A stretch of DNA of 64,000 nt from an uncultured Verrucomicrobiota bacterium (GCA_944389455.1 CALXMK010000001.1:1-64000), one strand, 5' to 3'; counted from the first letter of the stretch, positions 38,183 through 48,712 are shown. Made by a program: numbers and translations. The notes: generated by a model not told the origin, from the sequence alone.

Positions 38183-38368
38183 TGCTCTGTCAGACTAGCG
38201 CAAGAAGAAGGGCAATGCAATCCATTTATAAGAGATTTGAAAAGGAAATATCATTATCTTTTTTTTGTTAGAAGAGGGAAGAAAAGGAGGAAATTTAAGA
38301 TTTTTGTTAATTGATATATATAAATTAAGAAAGTGGAATAAGTTTTTGTTTTTTCAAATAATGTAGAG

Positions 38369-38397
38369 TTGAAAAATTTTTTATAAAACTATAATAT
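38369..38397 (+). promoter_or_regulatory. Putative promoter of the GH29 fucosidase gene
   Basis: TTGAAA (38369-38374) and TAATAT (38392-38397) are separated by 17 bases; an overlapping TATAAT at 15 bases is also possible. The predicted transcript start is near 38404, giving a leader of about 57 bases. Confidence 0.5.
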
Positions 38398-38410
38398 GAC
38401 GTGTTCATAT
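38394..38410. promoter_or_regulatory. Palindromic operator candidate over the fucosidase -10/start site
   Basis: ATATGA-CGTGT-TCATAT is a perfect 6-bp inverted repeat with a 5-base centre. It overlaps the proposed -10 box and transcript start, the usual place for a repressor. No regulator gene is next to it. Confidence 0.45.
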
Positions 38411-38460
38411 GGAAGTTTTTCCTTCTTGGAAAATTCAGAAATAGAAAATAAAAAGAGCTT

Positions 38461-39972
38461 ATGAAACTAAGAGAATCTATCTGTGCTGTATTAATTGGTG
38501 CAGGAATGTTGTGTTTTTCCTCAGCAGAAGTGATTGGGGAGTCTGACAATATATCTGAGCCTAAAAAATATGAAGCTAATTGGAATTCACTTAATAGCAG
38601 GCCTACTCCAACGTGGTTTTTAGATGCTAAATTTGGTATTTTCATTCATTGGGGTGTTTATGCAGTACCGGGTTGGAGCCCTCGAGGCGAGTATTCAGAA
38701 TGGTATTGGAATCGTATGCATGATAGAAATCCTCGTAATCCATGGTGGAGATATCATGTCGAGAATTTTGGAGGCGATTTTGATTATTTTGATTTTGCTC
38801 CGATGTTTAAAGCTAAACATTATGATCCTGCATTCTGGGCGGATTTATTTGTTAAATCGGGTGCAAAGTATGTAGTTCCAACATCCAAACATCATGATGG
38901 ATATGCAATTTGGCCAAGTGCAGAGGCAAATAAAGCCTGGGGTAGGGCTTGGAATAGCGTGGATGTGGGGCCTGAAAGGGATTTGTTAGGAGAACTGGCA
39001 AATGAGTGTCGTAAGCGAGATTTAAAATTCGGATTTTATTATTCTCTCTATGAATGGTATAATCCGATATGGCTTAAAGATCGTAAAGAGTATGTGCAAC
39101 ATCATCTCTTTCCTCAGTTTAAAGATGTAGTTACCCGGTATAGCCCGGATTTGATTTTTTCCGATGGAGAGTGGGATATGCATTCTCGTGATTGGAAGAG
39201 TGAGGAATTATTGGCGTGGCTTTATAATGAATCTCCTTGCAAAGAGGAAGTAATTGTTAATGATAGATGGGGGAATGAATGTCGGCATAAAAATGGAGGA
39301 TATTATACAACTGAATATGCAGCAGGAATGCAGAATGGTGATCACGCTTGGGAGGAAAGCCGTGGAATGGGTAATTCTTATGGATATAGCCGTCGAGAAA
39401 CTGCAGAAGAGTACAAAAGTAGCCGTTACTTTATTATTTCGTTAGCTGATACTGTAAGTCGGGGAGGTAATTTACTTCTGGATATTGGGCCAGATGAAGA
39501 TGGTTTGATTCCTCCTATTATGCAACAGAAACTGCTGGATATAGGAGATTGGCTTAAAGTTAATGGAGAAGCTATTTATGAAACTCGTTGTGCGGCACGT
39601 ACTACAGAATGGACTGAAGGTGTTCGCCCAGAGCAGAAAAGGGGACAGTATATGATCAAAGACAGTATTCTGGATCAAATCGGCCAGAAACCTGTTGGGG
39701 AAAATGCCCGTAAAAAGTGTTTCTTTACCCGTAAAGGGGATACAAATTTTGCCATCACAGCTGGGTGGCCTGGAGACACTTTAACTATTAAGTTGATTAA
39801 GGTTTCTCCTGAGACGGAGGTTACTTTGTTGGGAAGAGAAGAAAAACTTGATTATACTGTTGATGGAGAGACACTGATGATCAAGATGCCAGTACTTAAT
39901 GTGGATCAAGTTCCATGCCAGTATGCTTACAGTTTTAAGATTACACATTCAGAAATTTTGCCTGAAAAATAG
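38461..39972 (+). CDS. Secreted alpha-L-fucosidase, GH29
   Basis: GH29 enzymes remove terminal alpha-L-fucose from glycans such as mucin or plant and seaweed polymers. Family motifs: WFLDAKFGIFIHWGVYAVPGW (residues 52-72), YVVPTSKHHDGYAIWPS (138-154) and the nucleophile D235 in DLIFSDGEW; SRGGNLLLDIGPDEDGLIPP follows near 345. 503 residues with a Sec signal peptide (LIGAGMLCFSSAEVIG). The C-terminal 100 residues form a small beta domain. It stands alone with its own promoter, operator-like palindrome and terminator (40051-40085). Confidence 0.95.
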   Translation: MKLRESICAVLIGAGMLCFSSAEVIGESDNISEPKKYEANWNSLNSRPTPTWFLDAKFGIFIHWGVYAVPGWSPRGEYSEWYWNRMHDRNPRNPWWRYHVENFGGDFDYFDFAPMFKAKHYDPAFWADLFVKSGAKYVVPTSKHHDGYAIWPSAEANKAWGRAWNSVDVGPERDLLGELANECRKRDLKFGFYYSLYEWYNPIWLKDRKEYVQHHLFPQFKDVVTRYSPDLIFSDGEWDMHSRDWKSEELLAWLYNESPCKEEVIVNDRWGNECRHKNGGYYTTEYAAGMQNGDHAWEESRGMGNSYGYSRRETAEEYKSSRYFIISLADTVSRGGNLLLDIGPDEDGLIPPIMQQKLLDIGDWLKVNGEAIYETRCAARTTEWTEGVRPEQKRGQYMIKDSILDQIGQKPVGENARKKCFFTRKGDTNFAITAGWPGDTLTIKLIKVSPETEVTLLGREEKLDYTVDGETLMIKMPVLNVDQVPCQYAYSFKITHSEILPEK

Positions 39973-40050
39973 CTAATTTAAAGGCGATTTCTTTCTAAGA
40001 AAACATTTTCTACGATAGAAAGCTAAAGCTATTTTTATAAAAGTAGAAAC

Positions 40051-40085
40051 GGAGCGGATAAGATTTAGTTTGCCGCTCCTTTTTT
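40051..40085 (+). terminator. Intrinsic terminator of the fucosidase gene
   Basis: GGAGCGG (40051-40057) pairs with CCGCTCC (40073-40079) and is followed immediately by six Ts. It lies 79 bases after the GH29 stop and isolates cstA from it. Confidence 0.8.
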
Positions 40086-40147
40086 CTTTTAAAGAGTAAT
40101 GTTTTAAGAATCTGATATAAGGTGCTTGCTGTTAAAAATAAAAAAAC

Positions 40148-40175
40148 TTGTTTAAAAAACCTAATATCATAAAAT
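40148..40175 (+). promoter_or_regulatory. Putative promoter of cstA
   Basis: TTGTTT (40148-40153), a 16-base spacer and TAAAAT (40170-40175). The predicted start is only a few bases before the ATG at 40186, so the mRNA would be nearly leaderless. Confidence 0.45.
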
Positions 40176-40196
40176 AGATAACATTATGATATTAGG
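40160..40196. promoter_or_regulatory. Perfect 11-bp inverted repeat at the cstA promoter and start codon
   Basis: CCTAATATCAT (40160-40170) and ATGATATTAGG (40186-40196) are exact reverse complements 15 bases apart. The right arm begins with the cstA start codon itself; the left arm lies between the proposed -35 and -10 boxes. It may be an operator or, in a longer transcript, a hairpin that hides the start codon. Confidence 0.55.
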
Positions 40197-41856
40197 TATC
40201 ATATTAATATCAGCTTTTCTTTTTGTATTAGGGTATCTTTTTTATGCGAGATACTTAGAGAAAGCTTTGAGAATAGATATGTCAGAGCAAACCCCTGCAC
40301 ATACTATGCGAGATGGGGTTGATTATGATCCGGCACCCAGGATGGTTTTATTTGGACATCATTTTAGTGCGATTGCCGGAAGTGGGCCAATTGTAGGACC
40401 TATTGTAGCTGGACTGGCTTTTGGTTGGGGGCCCGCACTTCTTTGGATCTTAGTAGGATGTATATTATTGGGAGCTCCTCATGATTTTTCTTGTCTTATT
40501 GCTAGTGTTCGCAATAAAGGTAAGTCACTGGGAGAAATTGCGAAGCATTTCTTAGGAGGTTTTGCTTACAAGGTATTTCTTTGGTTTCTATTTGTAGTTA
40601 TGATTTATGTCTTGTCAGTATTTGTTGACTTGACGGCTTCAACTTTTGTTCCTCCAACAAAAGAAAGTTCTCTACAAGGAGGAATGGTGGCAACATCTTC
40701 GCTTATCTATATTTTTCTTGCAGTTGGTTTTGGTTATATCCTGCGTCACTTTAAAGTTTCGGCCGGAAAACTTTCTTGGATTTTTGTGCCGCTGATTTTT
40801 ATATCAATCTGGGTTTCAAGCTATATTCCTTTGACGCCGGAATTAGTTTCTAAATTGGGTTTTAATCCCCATATTCTTTGGATTTCAGTATTGTTGATTT
40901 ATTGTGCGTTTGCATCAATTTTACCGGTATGGATTTTATTGCAGCCTCGCGATTATCTTTCGGCCTTTTTGTTGTATGCTTGTCTTCTGATAGGTTTTAT
41001 TGGAATTCTCTTTTCAGGCTTTATAGGAGATATTTCTATTCAGTACCCAATTTTTCTTGGTTTCAATAGTCCGGAATTAGGGCCGCTTTTCCCCGTACTA
41101 TTTGTGACAATTGCTTGCGGTGCAATCAGTGGATTCCATTCACTGGTAGCTACAGGAACTACATCCAAGCAATTAGATAAGATGGCTGATGCTAGACCGG
41201 TTGGATATGGGGCAATGCTTTTGGAGGGGATACTTGGTGTGCTTGCGTTGAGTACAGTTATGGTATGCGCAAAAAATCCAGGAGTGGCTCCAACAATTGT
41301 TTTTGCTGAAGGAATTGGGAATTTTATCTCCGTTTTGGGGTTGAATCCCACATTTGTGAGTGCCTTTGCATTATTAGCTGTAAGCACATTTTTGTTGACA
41401 ACTTTGGATGCAGGCACGCGTTTAACTCGGTTTGTTTTTCAAGAGATCTTTGGCTTATCTAATAATCTTAGAGTGAGGGTGTTCTCATCTATTATTGTTG
41501 TGTTGATTCCTGCATTAGCTATTTTTTGTAATACGAGTGATCAGCCTTTTTGGCAGGCGATTTGGCCAGCATTTGGTGCAACTAATCAGTTATTAGCTGC
41601 ATTTGCAGCATTTTTCGTTTACTTGTGGAAACGTCAGATGGGTAAACCTACTCTTTTTATTAGTGTGCCAATGATAGTAATGTTTATAATCACAATTTCT
41701 GCAATGATTGATCAGGTTTATAGAGGAATGATTGCAGAGAAGCCGAATTATCTTGTTTCAGCCGTCTTGATTTGTATTTTATGCATGACAGCTGCGATTC
41801 TATTTGATGCTATCCGCAAGGTATTTCAAGATTTAAAACAGAGAAATAATAAATAA
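40186..41856 (+). CDS. cstA: Carbon starvation CstA family transporter
   Basis: CstA proteins import pyruvate or peptides when carbon is limiting. 556 residues with about 14-16 membrane spans and the family blocks FGHHFSAIAGSGPIVGPIVAGLAFGWGPALLWIL, LGAPHDFSCLIASVRNKGKSLGEIA, ACGAISGFHSLVATGTTSKQL and FLLTTLDAGTRLTRFVFQEI. This is the shorter bacterial form, lacking the long extension of E. coli CstA. It is monocistronic, framed by a terminator on each side and an inverted repeat at its start. Confidence 0.93.
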   Translation: MILGIILISAFLFVLGYLFYARYLEKALRIDMSEQTPAHTMRDGVDYDPAPRMVLFGHHFSAIAGSGPIVGPIVAGLAFGWGPALLWILVGCILLGAPHDFSCLIASVRNKGKSLGEIAKHFLGGFAYKVFLWFLFVVMIYVLSVFVDLTASTFVPPTKESSLQGGMVATSSLIYIFLAVGFGYILRHFKVSAGKLSWIFVPLIFISIWVSSYIPLTPELVSKLGFNPHILWISVLLIYCAFASILPVWILLQPRDYLSAFLLYACLLIGFIGILFSGFIGDISIQYPIFLGFNSPELGPLFPVLFVTIACGAISGFHSLVATGTTSKQLDKMADARPVGYGAMLLEGILGVLALSTVMVCAKNPGVAPTIVFAEGIGNFISVLGLNPTFVSAFALLAVSTFLLTTLDAGTRLTRFVFQEIFGLSNNLRVRVFSSIIVVLIPALAIFCNTSDQPFWQAIWPAFGATNQLLAAFAAFFVYLWKRQMGKPTLFISVPMIVMFIITISAMIDQVYRGMIAEKPNYLVSAVLICILCMTAAILFDAIRKVFQDLKQRNNK

Positions 41857-41867
41857 AGATTTTTGCG

Positions 41868-41919
41868 AAAGAGAGAAAATATAAGAATAGATGTATTCTA
41901 ATCAGTATTTTCTCTCTTT
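41868..41919. terminator. Bidirectional terminator between convergent cstA and mnmD
   Basis: AAAGAGAGAAAATA (41868-41881) pairs perfectly with TATTTTCTCTCTTT (41906-41919), with an inner AGAATA/TATTCT stem. The right arm overlaps the last codons of mnmD. A/T runs flank the stem on both strands. Confidence 0.65.
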
Positions 41920-42855
41920 GTTTTCTTTATCAAAAAGAGAAATATTAGCCTGGAATTGGGGAGCGAGTAAGAGTTTTTCCCAATGTTTTTGGCTAAGGGG
42001 CTCCTGAAGATAGATAGGAGAATAAAGGGGTTCAGCACTAGTTGAGCGACGTACTCTTTCCAACCAAGAGATGGGAAGAGGATTTTTGAGTAGTGCAAGG
42101 GAGTTAGAAGCAACTGTGGTTTCTTCTTTTTCACCGGTTGCAGCGCCTCTACCAACATAAAATCCAGCTAGAAGAAGAGTAGTTCGCAAAAGGGTAGCTC
42201 TAGAATAACTAGCCAACAGACATGGAATGTTGTCATCTAAGGCTACCCTCAGTTTTTTGAAAATATCCAGAGTGTACATATCTGGATTTTTCTTAGGGGA
42301 AAACGCATCATAAAAGATAGCTGCAGGAGGAGGAACAGCAAAAGACTCCTCAGTAGAGTGAGAGGTATAACGATTGAGCCATTCAGGAAAATCTCCATAA
42401 ATGATTTGCCACTTGATATGAGCGGAACCGTATTGAAATTCTAGTAGACGATGAGAAAGAAGTTTATGAATAATCTGAATAAAGGGTTGAATATAAGGAA
42501 GTTTATCACTATTTTCAAGTGCTAGAATTAGAGGTTCCAGGTTGTGTTCAAAACTATAGAGTTGAAGCTTCCCTGTGTAATTAGAGGCTGCATTAATAAC
42601 AGAAAGGGCATTGGCTGCTCCACCTAACCCTATATCCCAGACAACAAATTCTGAAAGAGAATTCATCCTTTCTATATGAATTTGTCCAGCATAGAGTTGT
42701 TCAGCTTCGGATTCTGGTCCAATAACAGGATGATAAGTTTCTGAAACTTCTGTGCAGTGAAGACTCCATTGCCCGTTGGCAAGTTGGATGAGTTTATGAC
42801 CAGAATGGCGTGTAAGTGGAATAGATTCAGGAGAAGGAACTGTCGGTTTTTGCAC
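41902..42855 (-). CDS. mnmD: tRNA 5-methylaminomethyl-2-thiouridine methyltransferase, MnmD type
   Basis: The methyltransferase half of MnmC (DUF752) finishes the mnm5s2U34 wobble modification in tRNA. The SAM site is VVWDIGLGGAANALSVI (about 75-91); YSFEHNLEPL, IIYGDFPEWL, FYDAFSPKKNPDMYT and ASYSRATLLRTTLLLAGFYVGRG are diagnostic. There is no FAD oxidase half, so it is a stand-alone MnmD of 317 residues. It follows tgt by 30 bases, so two wobble-base modification genes are paired. Confidence 0.88.
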   Translation of the reverse strand: MQKPTVPSPESIPLTRHSGHKLIQLANGQWSLHCTEVSETYHPVIGPESEAEQLYAGQIHIERMNSLSEFVVWDIGLGGAANALSVINAASNYTGKLQLYSFEHNLEPLILALENSDKLPYIQPFIQIIHKLLSHRLLEFQYGSAHIKWQIIYGDFPEWLNRYTSHSTEESFAVPPPAAIFYDAFSPKKNPDMYTLDIFKKLRVALDDNIPCLLASYSRATLLRTTLLLAGFYVGRGAATGEKEETTVASNSLALLKNPLPISWLERVRRSTSAEPLYSPIYLQEPLSQKHWEKLLLAPQFQANISLFDKENKERKY

Positions 42856-42885
42856 GAAATTCTAAGCTAATTGTTATTTTGAAAG

Positions 42886-44064
<1,179 letters not shown>

Positions 44065-44220
44065 TTATCCTGATTTAGGAAAGAGGCCTTTTTTAATTTT
44101 AAAAAATGTCAAACCATTTGAGATCGTTTTTGAGGGATGATATTTATAAATTTTCTATGGAGAAATAAAAAAAGGATTTCTGTTGCAAAGATGCTTGAAA
44201 AGAGGATTTTTAAAGTATTA

Positions 44221-44247
44221 GCCCCCTTGTCGTGTAGAGAAGGGGGC
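44221..44247. terminator. GC-rich hairpin after the esterase gene
   Basis: GCCCCCTT (44221-44228) pairs with AAGGGGGC (44240-44247) across an 11-base loop, 19 bases past the esterase stop on the minus strand. The following minus-strand sequence is AT-rich but lacks a tight T-run, so terminator function is moderate at best. Confidence 0.4.
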
Positions 44248-44265
44248 CTAAGAGAAAAAGCGAGA

Positions 44266-45453
<1,188 letters not shown>

Positions 45454-45487
45454 TCAATTTTAATAATTTGGCATTGAACAACTTAAT

Positions 45488-45518
45488 ATTATGTGTATTA
45501 CTATAATCTTTTTGTCAA
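45488..45518 (-). promoter_or_regulatory. Putative promoter of the esterase gene
   Basis: On the minus strand a perfect TTGACA is followed after 19 bases by CATAAT, 41 bases upstream of the ATG. The spacer is longer than ideal. Confidence 0.4.
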
Positions 45519-45575
45519 AGTAGTTTTAGAAAAAATTAAATTTAGCAATTCCTTTGTATCAAAAAAGATAGTTGA

Positions 45576-46085
45576 TTATGGATTGCTCATGAGTTTTTTA
45601 AGTGGAGAAGTAAGCAGTTTGATGATTTTTTCAAGGCCTTGAAGGTCGAATTCATCAAAACGATTTTCTATTGGACTGTCGATATCTAGAACACCTAAAA
45701 AAAGGTCATCACAAACATGAAGGGGAAGAACAATCTCAGAAAGACTTTCAGAGTCACAAGTGATATGTCCTGGAAATTTATGAACATTAGGAATGAGCAA
45801 AGATCTTTTTTGTTGAATTGCTGTCCCGCAAACGCCTCTGCCTAATGGGATTCTAATGCAAGCAGGTTTCCCTTGAAAAGGCCCAAGGACAAGACCTTCA
45901 GGTTTAAGACGATAAAAACCGACCCAATTGATTTGTGGGAGGCTATACCAGAGTAGAGAGGCTAGATTAGCAGTGTTAGCTATGAAATCATGTTCATTTC
46001 CGATGAGTGCTTGAGTTTGCTTTAGAAGGAATTCATAAAGTTCTGTTTTAGTGCTAAAAGCTGATGTTGATGAGAGATTAAACAT
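45576..46085 (-). CDS. msrC: Free methionine-(R)-sulfoxide reductase (fRMsr), GAF domain
   Basis: fRMsr reduces free methionine-R-sulfoxide in the cytoplasm. A single GAF domain of 169 residues with the family start NWVGFYRLKPEGLVLGPFQG and the three conserved cysteines C76 (GKPACIRI), C86 (GRGVCGTA) and C110 (GHITCDSESLSEI). VLDIDSPIENRFDEFD closes the domain. It points to oxidative stress protection in an otherwise anaerobic-looking genome. It is flanked upstream by the terminator of the isomerase-like operon. Confidence 0.93.
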   Translation of the reverse strand: MFNLSSTSAFSTKTELYEFLLKQTQALIGNEHDFIANTANLASLLWYSLPQINWVGFYRLKPEGLVLGPFQGKPACIRIPLGRGVCGTAIQQKRSLLIPNVHKFPGHITCDSESLSEIVLPLHVCDDLFLGVLDIDSPIENRFDEFDLQGLEKIIKLLTSPLKKLMSNP

Positions 46086-46114
46086 AGAATGCGAAATTCA
46101 AAAATGTATTAGAT

Positions 46115-46150
46115 AAAATTTTGCCCTCCTTTTATGGAGGACAAAATTTT
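46115..46150 (-). terminator. Intrinsic terminator of the Tat-exported isomerase-like operon
   Basis: AAAATTTTG-C-CCTCC (46115-46129) pairs with GGAGG-A-CAAAATTTT (46136-46150): 14 bp with one C-A mismatch and a 6-base loop. It is 34 bases past the stop at 46184, with T-rich sequence after the stem on the minus strand. Confidence 0.75.
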
Positions 46151-46183
46151 ATTTTCTATAACTTATGGAGAAATTAGATGTTT

Positions 46184-47176
46184 TCAGACTTGATTATTTT
46201 TTTCGTCAGTAGTTTTTTGAACTAAATCAACCATTTTCTGGAGACGGTTAGAAATGTCTTGAATACGTTCTTTCTTTCCGCCTCCTACTTCAGCAATCAG
46301 ATAACCGCGGAAACTGATATCAACCAAAGCCTTAGCAATAGGTTCCCAGGAAAAGTCTCCTTCGTCTTGCATTTCAACTCCAAAACCAGCCCATTTGCCT
46401 TTACTATCAGCTAGACTGGTATTGAATCCTTTGATGTGAAGATTGACAATGCGATGATTGAGAGTGCGAATCCAATGTTCTGGCCAGCCGTAACGAAGAA
46501 TATTACCGATATCAAAAAGACAACCGACTCTAGGATTGTTTACTTGATCAACATATTGAGCCATTTCTATGGGGCTAAGCAGAAAATTGTTCCAAACATT
46601 TTCAATGCCGATTTTAACCCGCGTCTCTTCTACAGCAGGTAAAAGTCTGAAAAGTGATTCTAAAGAGTATTTCCAGACAGACTCATAATCTACATTTGCA
46701 TTGACTACTCCAGGAACAACCAATACGTGAGGAGCTCCTAATTCTTTAGCTTGTTGAAGTGCTGTAGTTACGGATTCTATGGCAATCTTCCGTTTTTCAG
46801 GATCGGGATCCCCTAAATTTTGTGACCAATTGCCGGCGAACATAATGCCTGCAGTAGGTATTTCAGCTTTATTACGAGCTTGGATATATTCTTTAAGAGT
46901 ATCGTCTGAGACCGGGGCGTTAAGTTCCAAACCTTGTATTCCACAATCTTTGGCAATAAGGTATTTATCTAGAACAGAAGTCCCATCTTGAATCATTCCC
47001 AAGGAAATAGCTTTGCGAATAATCGCAGGAGGACGACCAGTACCTCGAGGAATGCGTCCAGCATGAGTGTTTTTCAGATTCCAGTCTCCAAGGGTTCCTT
47101 GCGCTATTGCAGAAAATCCTCCGAGGAAAGTAGCGGATGCCATCACTCCGCTAGTAATAAATTGGCGTCTATTCAT
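46184..47176 (-). CDS. Tat-exported sugar phosphate isomerase/epimerase-like protein (2nd gene of pair)
   Basis: A xylose isomerase-like TIM-barrel protein with a twin-arginine signal (NRRQFITSGVMASATFLGGF), so it folds with its metal before export. Metal-site regions are IGIENVWNNFLL, GCLFDIGNILRYG, IVNLHIKGFN and GYLIAEVGGG. 330 residues; the substrate is not readable. It starts 17 bases after its paralogue at 47194-48153 and ends at a strong terminator. In Bacteroides, members of this fold act with glycoside-3-dehydrogenases on 3-keto-glycosides; no dehydrogenase is adjacent here. Confidence 0.85.
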   Translation of the reverse strand: MNRRQFITSGVMASATFLGGFSAIAQGTLGDWNLKNTHAGRIPRGTGRPPAIIRKAISLGMIQDGTSVLDKYLIAKDCGIQGLELNAPVSDDTLKEYIQARNKAEIPTAGIMFAGNWSQNLGDPDPEKRKIAIESVTTALQQAKELGAPHVLVVPGVVNANVDYESVWKYSLESLFRLLPAVEETRVKIGIENVWNNFLLSPIEMAQYVDQVNNPRVGCLFDIGNILRYGWPEHWIRTLNHRIVNLHIKGFNTSLADSKGKWAGFGVEMQDEGDFSWEPIAKALVDISFRGYLIAEVGGGKKERIQDISNRLQKMVDLVQKTTDEKNNQV

Positions 47177-47193
47177 ATTTTCTTTATTTAAAA

Positions 47194-48153
47194 TTAAAGT
47201 TTAAAGGCTTTTCGAAGCATATTAATACTCTTAGGTACAGCAGTTTCAGGGTTTTCTTTTCCTTCAAATTCCAAACCGATATAGCCACTATAACCAGCTT
47301 CGGCTACGATGTGAGCGATCCTTTTGTAGTCCAAATTCAAGGTGTACCATTCTCCTCCACCATAATATGTTTTTGCATGCATATATCCTATACGAGGGGC
47401 GAGTTTTGCTATTTTATCGTAAGGATCCTCTAAGAAATTGCCAGTATCGCACATCATTCCTAGCCAGGGAGAATTAATAGCATCAACAATGCGAATGACT
47501 CCTTCTGGATTAGAGGTCAATCCCCAATGGTTTTCAAGATTGAGTATGATTCCGCATTCTTTAGCTTTTGGAATACATTTGCTGATGCTGTCGATACACA
47601 TTTCAAAAGCATCATCTAGTGTATATCCTTCAATAGGGGGTTCTTCTCCGCGGGCAGCCATTAAGTCATCAAAAGATTTAATTGTATTCCAACGACCACT
47701 GTTCAGACGAATAGAAGGAATTCCCATTTCGTATGCCAGTTCGATGCAATGTATTGTGTGGTCAATATTCTTTTTGAGAATATCTTTATCAGGATAGACA
47801 AATCCCTGATGTATAGATAAACAGCAAAGATCTACTCCGCATAGAAAAGCATGGCGCTTAAGTTCGTTTAGATATGATTTTTCTTCGCTTTCCATTTGCC
47901 GATGAAGAACCTCTACGTCAATTCCCATTTCTCCAGCTTTTGTTATTACTTTTTGAAGGGGATATTTGATATCCGCAAAGTGCCAATAGGAATAGCTGGA
48001 AACGGCTAATTTAACTTGAGCAGAAGAAGTAGAACTCCTTGGAGAAAGGAGCTTTGTAGCTCCTTTTGTTTCTGCGTTGGTTGCTGTAGGCAAAGCAAAA
48101 GCAGCCGCTCCAGCAAGTGAAGTTACCAAAAAATTTCTGCGTGTTTGTTTCAT
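47194..48153 (-). CDS. Tat-exported sugar phosphate isomerase/epimerase-like protein (1st gene of pair)
   Basis: 319 residues with a Tat signal (QTRRNFLVTSLAGAAAFALP). The TIM-barrel metal ligands lie in ILNLENHWGLTSN, LGMMCDTGNFLED, IGYMHAKTYYGGG and YIGLEFEGKENPETAVP. It differs enough from its neighbour to be a distinct activity rather than a recent duplicate. Head of a two-gene operon with a good promoter at 48183-48211. Substrate unknown. Confidence 0.86.
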   Translation of the reverse strand: MKQTRRNFLVTSLAGAAAFALPTATNAETKGATKLLSPRSSTSSAQVKLAVSSYSYWHFADIKYPLQKVITKAGEMGIDVEVLHRQMESEEKSYLNELKRHAFLCGVDLCCLSIHQGFVYPDKDILKKNIDHTIHCIELAYEMGIPSIRLNSGRWNTIKSFDDLMAARGEEPPIEGYTLDDAFEMCIDSISKCIPKAKECGIILNLENHWGLTSNPEGVIRIVDAINSPWLGMMCDTGNFLEDPYDKIAKLAPRIGYMHAKTYYGGGEWYTLNLDYKRIAHIVAEAGYSGYIGLEFEGKENPETAVPKSINMLRKAFKL

Positions 48154-48182
48154 AACTCAAAAAAGAACACTTTAATTATGCT

Positions 48183-48211
48183 ATTATATGTACAGAATTA
48201 ATAATAAACAA
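48183..48211 (-). promoter_or_regulatory. Promoter of the Tat-exported isomerase-like operon
   Basis: On the minus strand TTGTTT, exactly 17 bases, then a perfect TATAAT, 30 bases upstream of the ATG at 48153. Confidence 0.6.
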
Positions 48212-48589
48212 GAGAAAACTTAAGAATTACTTCAGATTTGTATTTAGAGCAGATGTTTTAGTCATTAAAACATGTAAATTAATTAGGAGGAGAGTTGTTT
48301 TAGATCTAGGTTATAGGTTTAAGTTTTACAATCTTTTATTCATCGAATTAGGAAATTTTGTATATCGTTTTCAATAAGATGTCATATTGATTTTTGATTT
48401 ATTATATATTCAAGAAAAAATTTTTACTATAAATTATGATATAGAATGTATCATTTAAATAGAGAGATTGAGTACAAGAACGGTGAATCAAAATCAAAAT
48501 AAACAAGATTATTTTGGATAAAAGAAAAAAGAATCTAACAAAATTAGAAAGTCTAATTTTTAAAATTATTTTTAATTTTATTATGTTCT
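48212..48589. other. AT-rich intergenic DNA before the carB leader
   Basis: No gene seen. It holds an AT-rich hairpin, AAAATTAGA/TCTAATTTT with a 3-base loop (48540-48560), and a weak promoter for carB (TTTAAA at 48559-48564, 17 bases, TATGTT at 48582-48587). A predicted transcript start near 48594 fits the beginning of the structured leader. Confidence 0.4.
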
Positions 48590-48700
48590 CACTGGACGCA
48601 AAGTGGGAATTGTGCCATAGTACGAACTCGGGATTTGGGGCATGCGGTAGGCGTGTAGAAAGTGCAGCTTTCCGCTGATTTCCTGCCGATTCCCAAGTCG
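48590..48700 (+). ncRNA. Structured 5' leader RNA of carB (three-way junction)
   Basis: Three helices meet with no unpaired base between them. P1 pairs 48604-48610 (TGGGAAT) with 48689-48695 (ATTCCCA), seven Watson-Crick pairs. P2 pairs 48611-48616 with 48639-48644, six pairs including two G-U. P3 pairs 48645-48651 (CGGTAGG) with 48682-48688 (CCTGCCG), seven pairs with one G-U, and holds a further hairpin GAAAG/CTTTC (48658-48662 with 48668-48672). Competing pairings exist: TTGGG 48635-48639 with CCCAA 48692-48696, CACT 48590-48593 with AGTG 48602-48605, and GCGG 48644-48647 with CCGC 48672-48675. The GC content is far above the AT-rich DNA just upstream. It ends 13-18 bases before the carB ATG. 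I cannot match it to a known riboswitch. Confidence 0.6.
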
Positions 48701-48712
48701 AAAGAAATTATC

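Noticed and set aside
48483..48521. 12-residue GTG-started frame (MNQNQNKQDYFG) followed by an AT-rich hairpin, as a possible leader peptide for carB
   Set aside because: It is Asn/Gln-rich by base composition, has no ribosome-binding site and no codon bias for arginine or other relevant amino acids; the leader RNA starts further downstream.
48590..48610. GGACGCAAAG resembling part of the c-di-GMP-I riboswitch
   Set aside because: The other required parts of the motif (AGGGCAAACC and the tetraloop-receptor helices) are absent.
48662..48712. Upstream extension of carB
   Set aside because: These codons coincide with the structured leader and the family start is the ATG at 48713.
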